Shown piece by piece: positions 13,943 through 20,532 of a stretch of 20,532 nucleotides of DNA. This DNA comes from Acidimicrobiia bacterium (GTDB lineage: Bacteria; Actinomycetota; Acidimicrobiia; Acidimicrobiales; AC-14): positions 1-20,532 of the forward strand of contig JAFAUA010000019.1 in the NCBI GenBank assembly GCA_019243595.1, written 5' to 3'. Both the position numbers and the translations under genes were made by a program. The notes under the pieces were generated by a model. The model ran no database searches, was not told the DNA's origin, and worked only from the letters and a program-made list of their open reading frames with translations. Numbering within the stretch: position 1 is the first letter of the stretch; each line of letters opens with the position of its first letter.

Positions 13943-15174
13943 GCGCCCGAGGGGCGGAACGTCACCGGTAGCGACGCCAGTCCCCGCAGCACGATGTTCT
14001 CCTTGTACTCGGGCTGCTCGACCGCCAACGAAAGATCGTCGAGCCGGGCGGCGACGGCCTGCAACGCGACCTGACCCTCGACCCGTGCCAGCGGCGCGCC
14101 GAGGCAGAAGTGGGCACCGAGCCCGAACGCGAGATGGCGGTTCTCCTGTCGACCGACGTCGAATTCGTCGGGACGCTCGAACTGGTTGGGGTCGCGGTTG
14201 GCGGCGGCGACGAGCACGATCGCCTGGTCGCCCCTGCCCAGAACGGCGTCGCCGATGTCGATGTCCTCGAGGGCAACGCGCGCCGTGAACTGCACCGGCG
14301 GGTCGAAGCGCAGCACCTCTTCCACCGCCGTGCGCGCCAGTCCGGGATCCGAACGCAGACGCGCCAGCTGATCGGGATGCCGCACGAACGCCAGCACGCC
14401 ATTGGCGATGAGGTTGACCGTGGTCTCGTGGCCGGCGACCAACAGGAGGATCAGCGTCGAGAGGAGCTCCTTCTCGCTGAGCTTGTGCCCCTCGTCCTCG
14501 GCCGTGATCAACGCGGACAGGAGATCGTCGCGGGGATCCTTCCGGCGCTCGGCGATCAGCGCCTGGAAGTACTCGACGAAGGCCGACGCAGCGTTCTCCC
14601 TCCGCTCAGCCACGGCCTCGGGCGTCGCGAAGTCGGGATCGAGGGCGCCGGCCAGCTCGCGCGACCACCCTTTGAACGTGTCGTGATCCTCGATCGGCAC
14701 GCCCAGCATCTCGGTGATCACGCGCACCGGCAGCGGATAGGCGAGGTCCTCGATGACCTCCATCGAGCCCCGTTCGAGCGCCGGCGCCATCAGCTCGTCG
14801 ACCAGCTCCACGATCCGGGACCGCAGGTTCTCGACCGTCTTCGGAGTGAATGCCTTCTGGACCAGGCCGCGCAGACGCGTGTGGTCGGGCGGGTCCATGA
14901 ACAGGAACGGCCGCATGCCGGCCAGGGCACCGAAGACCTCCTCAGGGTCACGCCCGGCCATGAACGCCTTGTACATGTTCGAATTGCTGGCGTCGCTGCT
15001 CGAGCGCGGATCGCGCAAAATCGCCGCGCAGTCGCCGTACCGGCTCAGCACGACCATCCCGAATGGGGTCTTGTGCACCGGGTCCTCGGCGAGCAGCCGC
15101 CGGTACACCGGGTACGGATCGACGCGGAACCCGGCGTCGAAGGGGTTGAACCCGAGCGGCTCGGTGATCGTCAC
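13939..15174 (-). CDS. Cytochrome P450
   Basis: A 411-residue soluble bacterial P450 from GTG 15174. It has the haem-thiolate loop FGLGAHFCLG (350-359, cysteine C357), the I-helix oxygen-activation motif AGHETT (247-252), the ExxR pair at 286-289 in EEVLRFDPP, and the MDPPDHTRLR C-helix region near residue 93. This is the normal length for class I bacterial enzymes that use ferredoxin and a ferredoxin reductase; the FAD reductase at 11797-13002 is a possible partner. The substrate is unknown. The longer frame upstream of 15174 overlaps the divergent small gene and is rejected; TAGCGT 8 bases before the GTG supports this start. Confidence 0.96.
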   Translation of the reverse strand: MTITEPLGFNPFDAGFRVDPYPVYRRLLAEDPVHKTPFGMVVLSRYGDCAAILRDPRSSSDASNSNMYKAFMAGRDPEEVFGALAGMRPFLFMDPPDHTRLRGLVQKAFTPKTVENLRSRIVELVDELMAPALERGSMEVIEDLAYPLPVRVITEMLGVPIEDHDTFKGWSRELAGALDPDFATPEAVAERRENAASAFVEYFQALIAERRKDPRDDLLSALITAEDEGHKLSEKELLSTLILLLVAGHETTVNLIANGVLAFVRHPDQLARLRSDPGLARTAVEEVLRFDPPVQFTARVALEDIDIGDAVLGRGDQAIVLVAAANRDPNQFERPDEFDVGRQENRHLAFGLGAHFCLGAPLARVEGQVALQAVAARLDDLSLAVEQPEYKENIVLRGLASLPVTFRPSGA

Positions 15175-15182
15175 CGTGGCGA

Positions 15183-15192
15183 ACGCTACCGT
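15183..15192. promoter_or_regulatory. Overlapping opposite-strand -10 hexamers between the P450 and small-protein genes
   Basis: On the plus strand TACCGT (15187-15192) is followed by exactly 6 bases and then GTG 15199. On the minus strand TAGCGT (15188-15183) is followed by 8 bases and then GTG 15174. Both fit TAnnnT and they share the T-A step at 15187-15188. The whole gap is 24 bases, so both transcripts would be leaderless or nearly so. RNA polymerase could only serve one direction at a time. Confidence 0.5.
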
Positions 15193-15198
15193 TTGGCC

Positions 15199-15492
15199 GT
15201 GCAGGGCACGCCGCCCGTTGAACCGCTCGTGCGCCGGGTGATGACCGACGCCCTCACCGACCTGCAGCGCCACTACCCCGGCCATCGGCGGCACATCACC
15301 CACCATGACCTGACCGCAGCCGAGGTCGTCGAGCTGCTCGACACCGACGACATGGCCGATCGCTACCTGGAGATGCTCGGCCAGATTCCCGAGCAGACGC
15401 CCGGGGCCGTGCGTCACGCACTCGCCGCCTACTTCTCGAAGCGGCTGGCGGCCGAGTACGAGGGCTTCATCCGCCGCTGGCCGGCCACTTGA
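15199..15492 (+). CDS. Small protein of unknown function
   Basis: A 97-residue, mostly helical soluble protein from GTG 15199, or 83 residues from ATG 15241. I do not recognise a family. It has a His-rich stretch (RHYPGHRRHITHHDL, about residues 23-37), then an acidic helix AAEVVELLDTDDMADRYLEML and a C-terminal AAYFSKRLAAEYEGFIRRWP. No membrane segment or signal peptide is visible. The GTG start is favoured because TACCGT lies exactly 6 bases before it. Its stop overlaps the TTG start of the flavodoxin-like gene (TTGA), so the two are coupled. The open frame reaches far upstream over the P450, but that part is a shadow of the P450. Confidence 0.68.
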   Translation: MQGTPPVEPLVRRVMTDALTDLQRHYPGHRRHITHHDLTAAEVVELLDTDDMADRYLEMLGQIPEQTPGAVRHALAAYFSKRLAAEYEGFIRRWPAT

Positions 15493-15947
15493 GGCTGCTC
15501 GTCGTTCACCACACGGCCTCGCCGACGATGCACACGATGTTCAATGCGGTCATGGACGGGGCGACCAACGAGGCCATCGAGGGCGTGGACGTGGTGGCGA
15601 AGGCCGCGCTGGCCGCTACCGCGGTCGACGTCCTCGACGCCGACGGCTACCTGCTCGGAACGCCGGCCAACCTCGGCTACATGTCCGGCGCCCTCAAGCA
15701 CTTCTTCGACCAGATCTATTACCCGTGCCTCGAGGACACCGTGGGCCGTCCGTTCGGCTTCTACCTCCACGGCAACAGCGACACGACCGGGGCGGCGCGC
15801 GCGATCGAGACGATCACCACCGGGCTGCAGTGGCGGCTCGTGCAGAGGCCGGTCAGCGTCGTCGGCGAGGCGACGACGAACGACCGTGAAGCCTGCTGGG
15901 AGCTGGGAGCGGCGACGGCGGCCGGCCTGGCCGCGCTCTCTAGATGA
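15489..15947 (+). CDS. Flavodoxin / NAD(P)H-dependent FMN reductase-like protein
   Basis: A 152-residue protein with a flavodoxin-like fold: first strand LRLLVVHHTASPTMHTM with the phosphate loop, the mid-region DADGYLLGTPANLGYMSGALKHFFDQIYYP (about 50-79), which matches the FMN-contacting TPxxxGxmsgxlKxFlD pattern of the NADPH-dependent FMN reductase group, and FGFYLHGNSDTTGAARAIETI (90-110). It binds FMN and may carry electrons or reduce a flavin. It starts with TTG at 15489, overlapping the previous stop by TTGA, and its last 8 bases overlap the stop of the convergent aldo/keto reductase. Its place beside a P450 hints at a redox role but does not prove one. Confidence 0.85.
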   Translation: MRLLVVHHTASPTMHTMFNAVMDGATNEAIEGVDVVAKAALAATAVDVLDADGYLLGTPANLGYMSGALKHFFDQIYYPCLEDTVGRPFGFYLHGNSDTTGAARAIETITTGLQWRLVQRPVSVVGEATTNDREACWELGAATAAGLAALSR

Positions 15948-16884
15948 GCACCGGCGCCAACGCCTCGTCGATCGCGGCCAGGACATCGTCGGACAGCTTC
16001 ACGCCCGAAGCCGAGGCGTTGTCCTCCACCTGCTCCGGTCGGGTGGCACCGATGATCGCCGACGACACGACGGGCTTGCGCAGCACCCAGGCCAGCGCCA
16101 GCTGCGCCATCGTCAGGCCCGCCTCTTCGGCGATCGGCTTCAGCTTCTGGACGGCCTCGAGGACGTCGTCATCCCGCCAGCGACCCATCATCTGGCCCAT
16201 CGACTCGCTGGCCGCCCGAGAGTCGTCCGGCGGCGGCGAGTCCGGCGCGTACTTCCCGGTGAGGATCCCCTGGGCGAGCGGCGACCACACGATGTTGCCG
16301 ATGCCCTCCTTCTCGCAGAGCGGGAAGACCTCCTTCTCCGGCACCCGGTACAGCATCGAGTACTGCGGCTGACTCGAGACGATGCGTACCGCGTCAGGCA
16401 TGTCGAGCGCGGCCTGGATCTGGTGCGCCTTCCACTCGCTGATGCCGACGTAGCGGACCTTCCCCTCCCGCACGACGTCAGTGAGCGCTTGCATGGTCTC
16501 GGCGAGCGGCGTGTCCCGGTCGTAGCGATGGCATTGATAGAGGTCGACGTAGTCGGTCCGCAGCCGCTGCAGCGAGGCGTCGATCTGCTTGTGGATCTGG
16601 GCGGCCGACAGCCCCCGGTCGTTGCGGGACATCGGGAAGAACACCTTGGTGGCCAGGACGTACGAGGAACGTTCGATGCCACCGAGCGTCTCCCCGAGAA
16701 ACTCCTCGGCGGCGCCGCGGCCGTAGGCGTTGGCGGTGTCGAAGAAGTTGATGCCGAGGTCCAGAGCCTTCTCGATGCACGCCCGGGAGGCGTCGGCCTC
16801 CACGCCGACGCCATAGGTCAGCCACGACCCGAGGCTGATCTCCGAGACGGTCAGATCGCTGCGGCCGAGCTGGCGATATTCCAT
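15940..16884 (-). CDS. Aldo/keto reductase (Kv-beta/YajO-like subgroup)
   Basis: A 314-residue NADPH-dependent reductase with a TIM-barrel fold. The catalytic tetrad is complete: D49 and Y54 in INFFDTANAYG, K80 in LATKVFF and H119 in LYQCHRYD. Other family marks are YVGISEWKAHQI, SSQPQYSMLYR, WSPLAQGILTGKY and, for cofactor binding, SSAIIGATRPEQVEDN near the C-terminus. It reduces an aldehyde or ketone whose identity is unknown. The ATG at 16884 starts the typical MEYRQLGRSDLTVSEISLGSW opening; the longer upstream frame overlaps the divergent phosphatase and is rejected. Its stop overlaps the convergent flavodoxin-like gene. Confidence 0.95.
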   Translation of the reverse strand: MEYRQLGRSDLTVSEISLGSWLTYGVGVEADASRACIEKALDLGINFFDTANAYGRGAAEEFLGETLGGIERSSYVLATKVFFPMSRNDRGLSAAQIHKQIDASLQRLRTDYVDLYQCHRYDRDTPLAETMQALTDVVREGKVRYVGISEWKAHQIQAALDMPDAVRIVSSQPQYSMLYRVPEKEVFPLCEKEGIGNIVWSPLAQGILTGKYAPDSPPPDDSRAASESMGQMMGRWRDDDVLEAVQKLKPIAEEAGLTMAQLALAWVLRKPVVSSAIIGATRPEQVEDNASASGVKLSDDVLAAIDEALAPVLI

Positions 16885-16894
16885 GAGTCTTTGC

Positions 16895-16909
16895 CTACCA
16901 CCTCGGTAG
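16895..16909. promoter_or_regulatory. Inverted repeat CTACC-N5-GGTAG in a divergent promoter region
   Basis: A 5-base inverted repeat with a 5-base spacer lies in the 57-base gap between the aldo/keto reductase start (16884, minus) and the phosphatase (16942, plus). It overlaps the TAGCCT hexamer proposed for the phosphatase. It could be a regulator site or chance; arms this short are weak evidence. Confidence 0.25.
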
Positions 16910-16912
16910 CCT
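16907..16912 (+). promoter_or_regulatory. Putative -10 hexamer TAGCCT for the SpoIIE-type phosphatase gene
   Basis: TAGCCT fits TAnnnT. A start about 7 bases downstream gives a leader of roughly 23 bases that includes AGAGGA at 16933-16938, a ribosome site placed for a start near 16942. Confidence 0.3.
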
Positions 16913-16941
16913 GAAATTTCCCGCACAGAGGCAGAGGACGA

Positions 16942-18582
16942 CTGATCAAACAGCTCGCGGCACTCGATGCCGAGACCCTCGACCGCCTCCGCGTGGCCGT
17001 TGTGTTCACCGATCTCCACGGCCGGGTGGTCGCGTGCAACCGCCACGTCGAGGAGCTCTATGGCTGGACCCAGGAGGAGCTGATCGGGCGGCGAACCGAG
17101 GACCTGGCGGCCGAGCCGATCGACGAGGTGACGCGCGCCCACACCGTGGCGCGGATCGCGGCCGGTGAGGCATGGGAGACCGACATCGCCGTCCGCCGCA
17201 AGGACGGCTCGACCCTCGTCGTCCACGCCGTCGACTCGCCGTTCGTCGACGATGACGGCACGGTCACCGGCGTCGTGAGCGTGAGCTTCGACATCACCGA
17301 CCGCCGGCGGGCTGAAGACGTGCAGCACTTCCTGGCCGACACGACGACACTCCTGATGGGGTCGCTCGACTTCGGCGAGAGCTTGCGCCAACTGGCAGCC
17401 GCGGCCGTTCCATTCCTGGGGGACATCTGCCTGGTCGACATCGCCGACGGGCCCGAAGTCGTACGGATGGCAGCCGTGCATGCCGACCCCGGCAAGCAAG
17501 CCCTCGTCGACATCCTCGGCGAGCGCTATCCCCCTGATCCCGTCGGCGACCACCCCGCCGTCCGGGCCATGGTCACGGGCATCGCCGACTTCTCGCCGGA
17601 GATGACCGACGAGTTCCTGCGCGCCACGTGCCGAGACGACGAGCACCTCGAACTCGTGCGCCGGCTCGAGTTCTCGTCGTATATCTGCGTTCCGCTGGTC
17701 GCGCGCGGCAAGTCTCTCGGTGCGCTCACGCTCGTGTCCTGCTCACCGGAACGCCGCTTCGGGCCCGACGACCTCGCGTTGGCCCAGGAGGTGGCCTGGC
17801 GGGCGGCGCTCGCGGTCGACAACGCCCGCCTGTTCTCCGAGCGCGCCTACGTCGCCCGCACGTTGCAAGCGAGTCTGCTCCCCCACACCCTTCCGGCGAT
17901 CCCCGGCGTCGAGGTGGCGGCGCGCTATCTCGCCGCCGGTGAGGGAAACGAGGTCGGGGGCGACTTCTTCGATGCCTTCGACGTCGGGTACGGCACATGG
18001 GCGGTCGTGATCGGTGACGTCTGCGGCAAGGGCGCGGACGCCGCGGCCAGCGCCGGCCTCGCCCGCCACACGGTCCGTGCCGCGGCGCTCAAGGAGCGGC
18101 GCCCGAGCCGTGTGCTGTCGACCCTCAACGACGCCATCCTCGGCGACGTCGACGTCGACGAAGCTCGCTTCTGCACGGTGGTCACGGCACTCGTGCGTCC
18201 GAACCGCACTGGCGCCCGGATGACCATCGCCACCGGTGGCCACCCGCTGGCCTGGCTCCTGCGCGCCGACGGAACGACGACGCAGGTCGGTAGCTCGGGG
18301 CTCATCGTCGGCGTCTTCCCCCAGATCAACGTTCGCGACGAAGTCGTCAATCTGAGGGTCGGCGACGCGGTCGTTTTCTACACCGACGGCGTGGTCGAAG
18401 AACGCGACGACGAGGGCCGCACGTTTGGCCAGGAGTTGCTGCAGGAAGTGCTGGAGGCGTCAGTCGGCCACTCGGCGACCGAGATCGTCGACGAGGTCGT
18501 CGGCGCGGTGACGAGGTTCAGCGGCCGCGAACCCCGCGACGACGTCGCGGTTGTCGTGCTCCGGGTCGTCGCCGCCAGCTGA
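16942..18582 (+). CDS. PAS-GAF-SpoIIE (PP2C-type) serine phosphatase
   Basis: About 546 residues if it starts at the CTG at 16942, or 529 from GTG 16993; positions below count from the GTG. PAS domain 1-108 (TDLHGRVVACNRHVEELYGW, ending VSFDITDRRRAE), GAF domain about 112-285, then a short linker with LQASLLPHTLPAIPGVEVAARY leading to the SpoIIE/PP2C domain (300-529). Metal-binding aspartates look intact: D324 (VGGDFFD), D342 (GDVCGKG), D465 (FYTDGVVEE) and D517 (REPRDDVAV). Such proteins dephosphorylate anti-sigma-factor antagonists in partner-switching stress pathways. No partner genes are nearby. The CTG start follows AGAGGA and restores the first PAS helix (IKQLAALDAETLDRLRVAVV); GTG 16993 has no ribosome site. 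Confidence 0.92.
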   Translation: MIKQLAALDAETLDRLRVAVVFTDLHGRVVACNRHVEELYGWTQEELIGRRTEDLAAEPIDEVTRAHTVARIAAGEAWETDIAVRRKDGSTLVVHAVDSPFVDDDGTVTGVVSVSFDITDRRRAEDVQHFLADTTTLLMGSLDFGESLRQLAAAAVPFLGDICLVDIADGPEVVRMAAVHADPGKQALVDILGERYPPDPVGDHPAVRAMVTGIADFSPEMTDEFLRATCRDDEHLELVRRLEFSSYICVPLVARGKSLGALTLVSCSPERRFGPDDLALAQEVAWRAALAVDNARLFSERAYVARTLQASLLPHTLPAIPGVEVAARYLAAGEGNEVGGDFFDAFDVGYGTWAVVIGDVCGKGADAAASAGLARHTVRAAALKERRPSRVLSTLNDAILGDVDVDEARFCTVVTALVRPNRTGARMTIATGGHPLAWLLRADGTTTQVGSSGLIVGVFPQINVRDEVVNLRVGDAVVFYTDGVVEERDDEGRTFGQELLQEVLEASVGHSATEIVDEVVGAVTRFSGREPRDDVAVVVLRVVAAS

Positions 18583-18585
18583 CGG

Positions 18586-19014
18586 CTAGCCGCGAGGCGT
18601 CATGTCGAGGTCGGGCGGCGGCGCGTCGGGCACCTTCCACCGCAGGTACGGCTTGTCGTAGACGTCGTGGTACGCGTTCGCGGCGTCGACCATCGCCGCG
18701 AACGCAGGCTCGAACCCGTCCCAGTCTTCGTTGTCGATCGCCTTCTTGACGACGGCGACCTCTTCCTCGATGAACTTGTGCATGTTGTCGACGTACTTGG
18801 GTCGCAGGAACGCGCCCTTCTCCATGAGGTTGACCGCTTCCTTGAGCTGGAAGGCGGCAAGCGGGCGGTTCTTGGCCTTGCCCGCGTAGTAGCACTTCCA
18901 GATCCGGCTGCCGACCAGCGGCATGATCTCCGCCATGCCCGGCATCAGCGGCCCGAGGTCCTCGAGACTGAACGTCCCCTTGCCCGTGTCGATCGTGTGG
19001 TCATGGTCGGCCAT
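18586..19014 (-). CDS. Small helical protein resembling a c-type cytochrome family but without the haem cysteines
   Basis: A 142-residue soluble protein. The segment SRIWKCYYAGKAKNRPLAAFQLKE (about 36-59) resembles the 'AKLWFAGxxxNWxLAAYEL' signature of a small helical family that normally ends in a CxxCH haem site followed by a Pro-containing tail. Here the matching region (112-116) reads A-N-A-Y-H, then KPYLRWKVPDAPPP, so the histidine is kept but both cysteines are gone. There is no signal peptide; the N-terminus is His/Asp-rich (MADHDHTID). It is therefore probably a cytoplasmic, non-haem relative. The family link rests on my memory of the motif. A TAGTGT hexamer 7 bases before the ATG suggests a leaderless transcript. 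Its stop lies 3 bases from that of the phosphatase. Confidence 0.82.
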   Translation of the reverse strand: MADHDHTIDTGKGTFSLEDLGPLMPGMAEIMPLVGSRIWKCYYAGKAKNRPLAAFQLKEAVNLMEKGAFLRPKYVDNMHKFIEEEVAVVKKAIDNEDWDGFEPAFAAMVDAANAYHDVYDKPYLRWKVPDAPPPDLDMTPRG

Positions 19015-19021
19015 GGCTGTG

Positions 19022-19027
19022 ACACTA
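19022..19027 (-). promoter_or_regulatory. Putative -10 hexamer TAGTGT for a leaderless transcript
   Basis: TAGTGT on the minus strand fits TAnnnT and is followed by 7 bases and the ATG at 19014. No ribosome site is visible. The gap to the divergent PEP-utilising gene is only 21 bases. Confidence 0.45.
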
Positions 19028-19035
19028 GGCGGCCG

Positions 19036-20532
19036 ATGACAGAACCGGTCTGGCCCGTTGACGACACTCCGAGCTCGCGGTTTCCGATCTACACGCGCGG
19101 CAACGTCGGCGAGGTCTTCCCCGATGTCGTCAGTCCGCTCAGCTGGTCGGCCTACGGCGGCGAAGCCGAGCTCGGCTGGCGGGAAGCCTGGCGCGACTAC
19201 GGCGTGCTGCTCGACCGCGATGTCGAGGACGCCGGGCCTGACGGAAAGGTCATCATCGGCTGCTTCGGCGGCTACGCCTACCTGAACGCGTCGTACATCC
19301 GGGTCTTCGCCGTGCGGACGCCCGGCATCAACGTCGCCGACATGGATGCCCTCTTCTTCGGCGAGTCAGACGCTCCGCCGTACCGCCCGCAGGCCGGCGA
19401 CAAGAGCCTCGCCGCGTCGCTTCGGATTGTCCGAACGATCCTGCGGACGCTTTCGGCCAAAGCCCTTCCGGAGCTCGAGGATGACAAGCGGCGCGTGGCC
19501 GGGTGGCTCGCGGCGCTCCCGGATACGGCGAGTGCGTCGGACCAGAAGCTGCTCGGCGTCACCACCGGGTTCCGGCCACTGTTCCGCCACCTCTATCGGC
19601 GGCACATCCTCACGACTTTCCGCGCCTTCATCGGGAGCGGCGCGCTGGCCCAGATCTGTGAGCGCAAGCTCGGCGACCCGACGCTGATCACGCCGATTCT
19701 TTCGGGCATCGGGTCGGTCGAGTCGGCAGAGCCCTCGTGGGCAATGTGGCGCCTCGGGAGGATGGCAGCCGACGACCCGGCGGTCGCCGCCGTGTTCGAG
19801 GCGGGCATGGATGACATCGAGAACAGGCTGGACGCCGAGCCGGCCGCGGCCGCCTTCCGCCAGGCGCTCGCGGCCTTCCTGGACGACTTCGCCTCGCGCG
19901 GACCCAACGAGTGGGAAGGCTCGTCGCCGACGTGGGGCACGGCGCCGCGTCTGGCTCTCGCGGCCATCGACCGCATGCGTGTGGCCGACGCCACCCACGA
20001 CCCGGAGATCCAACAGCGGCGCCTGAAGGCCGAGCGGGAGGTGGCGACCGGCGCGGCCCGGGCCCGCCTACCCGCGCTGACGCGAGCCCAGTTCGATCGC
20101 GCCGTTCGCTCGACGCACCTCTTCTCTCAGGGCCGCGAGCGCAGCAAGACCACGATCATCCGCGCCATTCACGGCCTGCGCCTGTCCCAGCTGGAGCTCG
20201 CCCGCCGGGCCCGGGAGCGCGGCGGCCCCGATGAGCTCGCTGACATGTGGCTGCTCACCATCGAGGAGCTCCCCGACTACGTCGCCGCGCCGGAGCGATT
20301 CAAAGCTGTGATCGACGAGCGGCGCCAGCGGCGCGAGGAGCTCGCCGCCCTCGTCCCGCCGTTCGTGTTCGAGAGCGTGCAGCCGCCGGTCTCGACCTGG
20401 GAGTCGCGCGCCCGGCCGGTCGACCTGCTCGGGCCGGGCGCCGTGCTGCGTGGCATTCCCGGGTGTCCGGGCGTTGCGCGCGGCCGGGCGCGTGTCGTGC
20501 TCGACCCCTTCGACCCGCGAGGGCTTTCGCCG
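19036..20532 (+). CDS. PEP-utilising enzyme (PEP synthase / rifampicin phosphotransferase-like), 3' end beyond window
   Basis: An open frame of 499 codons from ATG 19036 to the right edge with no stop. Near the start, YTRGNVGEVFPDVVSPLSWS (about 19-38) matches the opening of the middle domain in PEP synthase-like and rifampicin phosphotransferase-like proteins. The middle (about 60-460) is helical. At 471-499, LRGIPGCPGVARGRARVVLD begins the phosphohistidine 'mobile' domain; the catalytic histidine should lie just past the window edge. No ATP-grasp nucleotide-binding domain precedes it, so if the protein acts as a phosphotransferase it needs a separate partner, or it has another role. An AGGCGG stretch precedes the ATG. 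Confidence 0.88.
   Translation, partial: MTEPVWPVDDTPSSRFPIYTRGNVGEVFPDVVSPLSWSAYGGEAELGWREAWRDYGVLLDRDVEDAGPDGKVIIGCFGGYAYLNASYIRVFAVRTPGINVADMDALFFGESDAPPYRPQAGDKSLAASLRIVRTILRTLSAKALPELEDDKRRVAGWLAALPDTASASDQKLLGVTTGFRPLFRHLYRRHILTTFRAFIGSGALAQICERKLGDPTLITPILSGIGSVESAEPSWAMWRLGRMAADDPAVAAVFEAGMDDIENRLDAEPAAAAFRQALAAFLDDFASRGPNEWEGSSPTWGTAPRLALAAIDRMRVADATHDPEIQQRRLKAEREVATGAARARLPALTRAQFDRAVRSTHLFSQGRERSKTTIIRAIHGLRLSQLELARRARERGGPDELADMWLLTIEELPDYVAAPERFKAVIDERRQRREELAALVPPFVFESVQPPVSTWESRARPVDLLGPGAVLRGIPGCPGVARGRARVVLDPFDPRGLSP

Noticed and set aside
14110..15198. Upstream part of the long plus-strand frame that ends at 15492
   Set aside because: It lies fully opposite the P450; only the part from 15199 is free of an opposing gene and has a promoter-like hexamer and protein-like composition.

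Overview
This is a very compact, high-GC stretch of bacterial chromosome. Starts are often GTG, plus at least two TTG and possibly one CTG. Gene content points to an actinobacterium: a mycothiol-type DinB/maleylpyruvate-isomerase fold protein, a luciferase-like flavin oxidoreductase, a P450 with an FAD ferredoxin reductase nearby, a PAS-GAF-SpoIIE phosphatase and a PEP-utilising enzyme without a visible ATP-grasp part. The class is inference only; Acidimicrobiia would fit. I see no rRNA, tRNA, CRISPR array, insertion sequence or phage gene, and no gene-free stretch over 300 bases.

Layout. (1) 1-1228, minus strand: a small membrane protein, two overlapping CrcB/FluC fluoride channel subunits and the start of a YciI-like protein that runs off the left edge. 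(2) 1248-3062: an ArsR repressor fused to an SRPBCC domain, divergent from a DinB-fold protein and a YciI-like protein. (3) 3069-10501, minus strand, read right to left: cystathionine beta-synthase with an extra N-terminal domain, cystathionine gamma-synthase/lyase, a membrane PAS-GGDEF-EAL protein, a C-terminally anchored S8 protease and a YihY/BrkB membrane protein. (4) 10541-13002, plus strand: a methyltransferase, a Bcp/PrxQ peroxiredoxin and an FAD ferredoxin reductase. (5) 13028-15174, minus strand: a cytochrome P450 overlapping a luciferase-like flavin oxidoreductase. (6) 15199-15947, plus strand: a small unknown protein overlapping a flavodoxin-like protein. (7) 15940-18582: an aldo/keto reductase divergent from the PAS-GAF-SpoIIE phosphatase. 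(8) 18586-20532: a small protein resembling a c-type cytochrome family but lacking the haem cysteines, divergent from the PEP-utilising enzyme that runs off the right edge.

How the parts fit. The CBS and MetB-like genes form a transsulfuration pair. The P450, FAD reductase, LLM enzyme and flavodoxin-like protein make a small redox cluster, but no ferredoxin gene is present. The two FluC genes probably make a heteromeric fluoride exporter. The GGDEF-EAL and SpoIIE proteins are separate signalling outputs with no partner genes visible.

The most interesting signals are: repeated TAnnnT -10-like hexamers 6-9 bases before predicted starts, suggesting widespread leaderless transcription, with two overlapping on opposite strands between the P450 and its divergent neighbour; a FluC pair whose phenylalanine-box motif is degenerate in a different way in each subunit; a conserved-looking N-terminal extension on cystathionine beta-synthase; and a cytochrome-like protein whose CxxCH site reads AxxYH.
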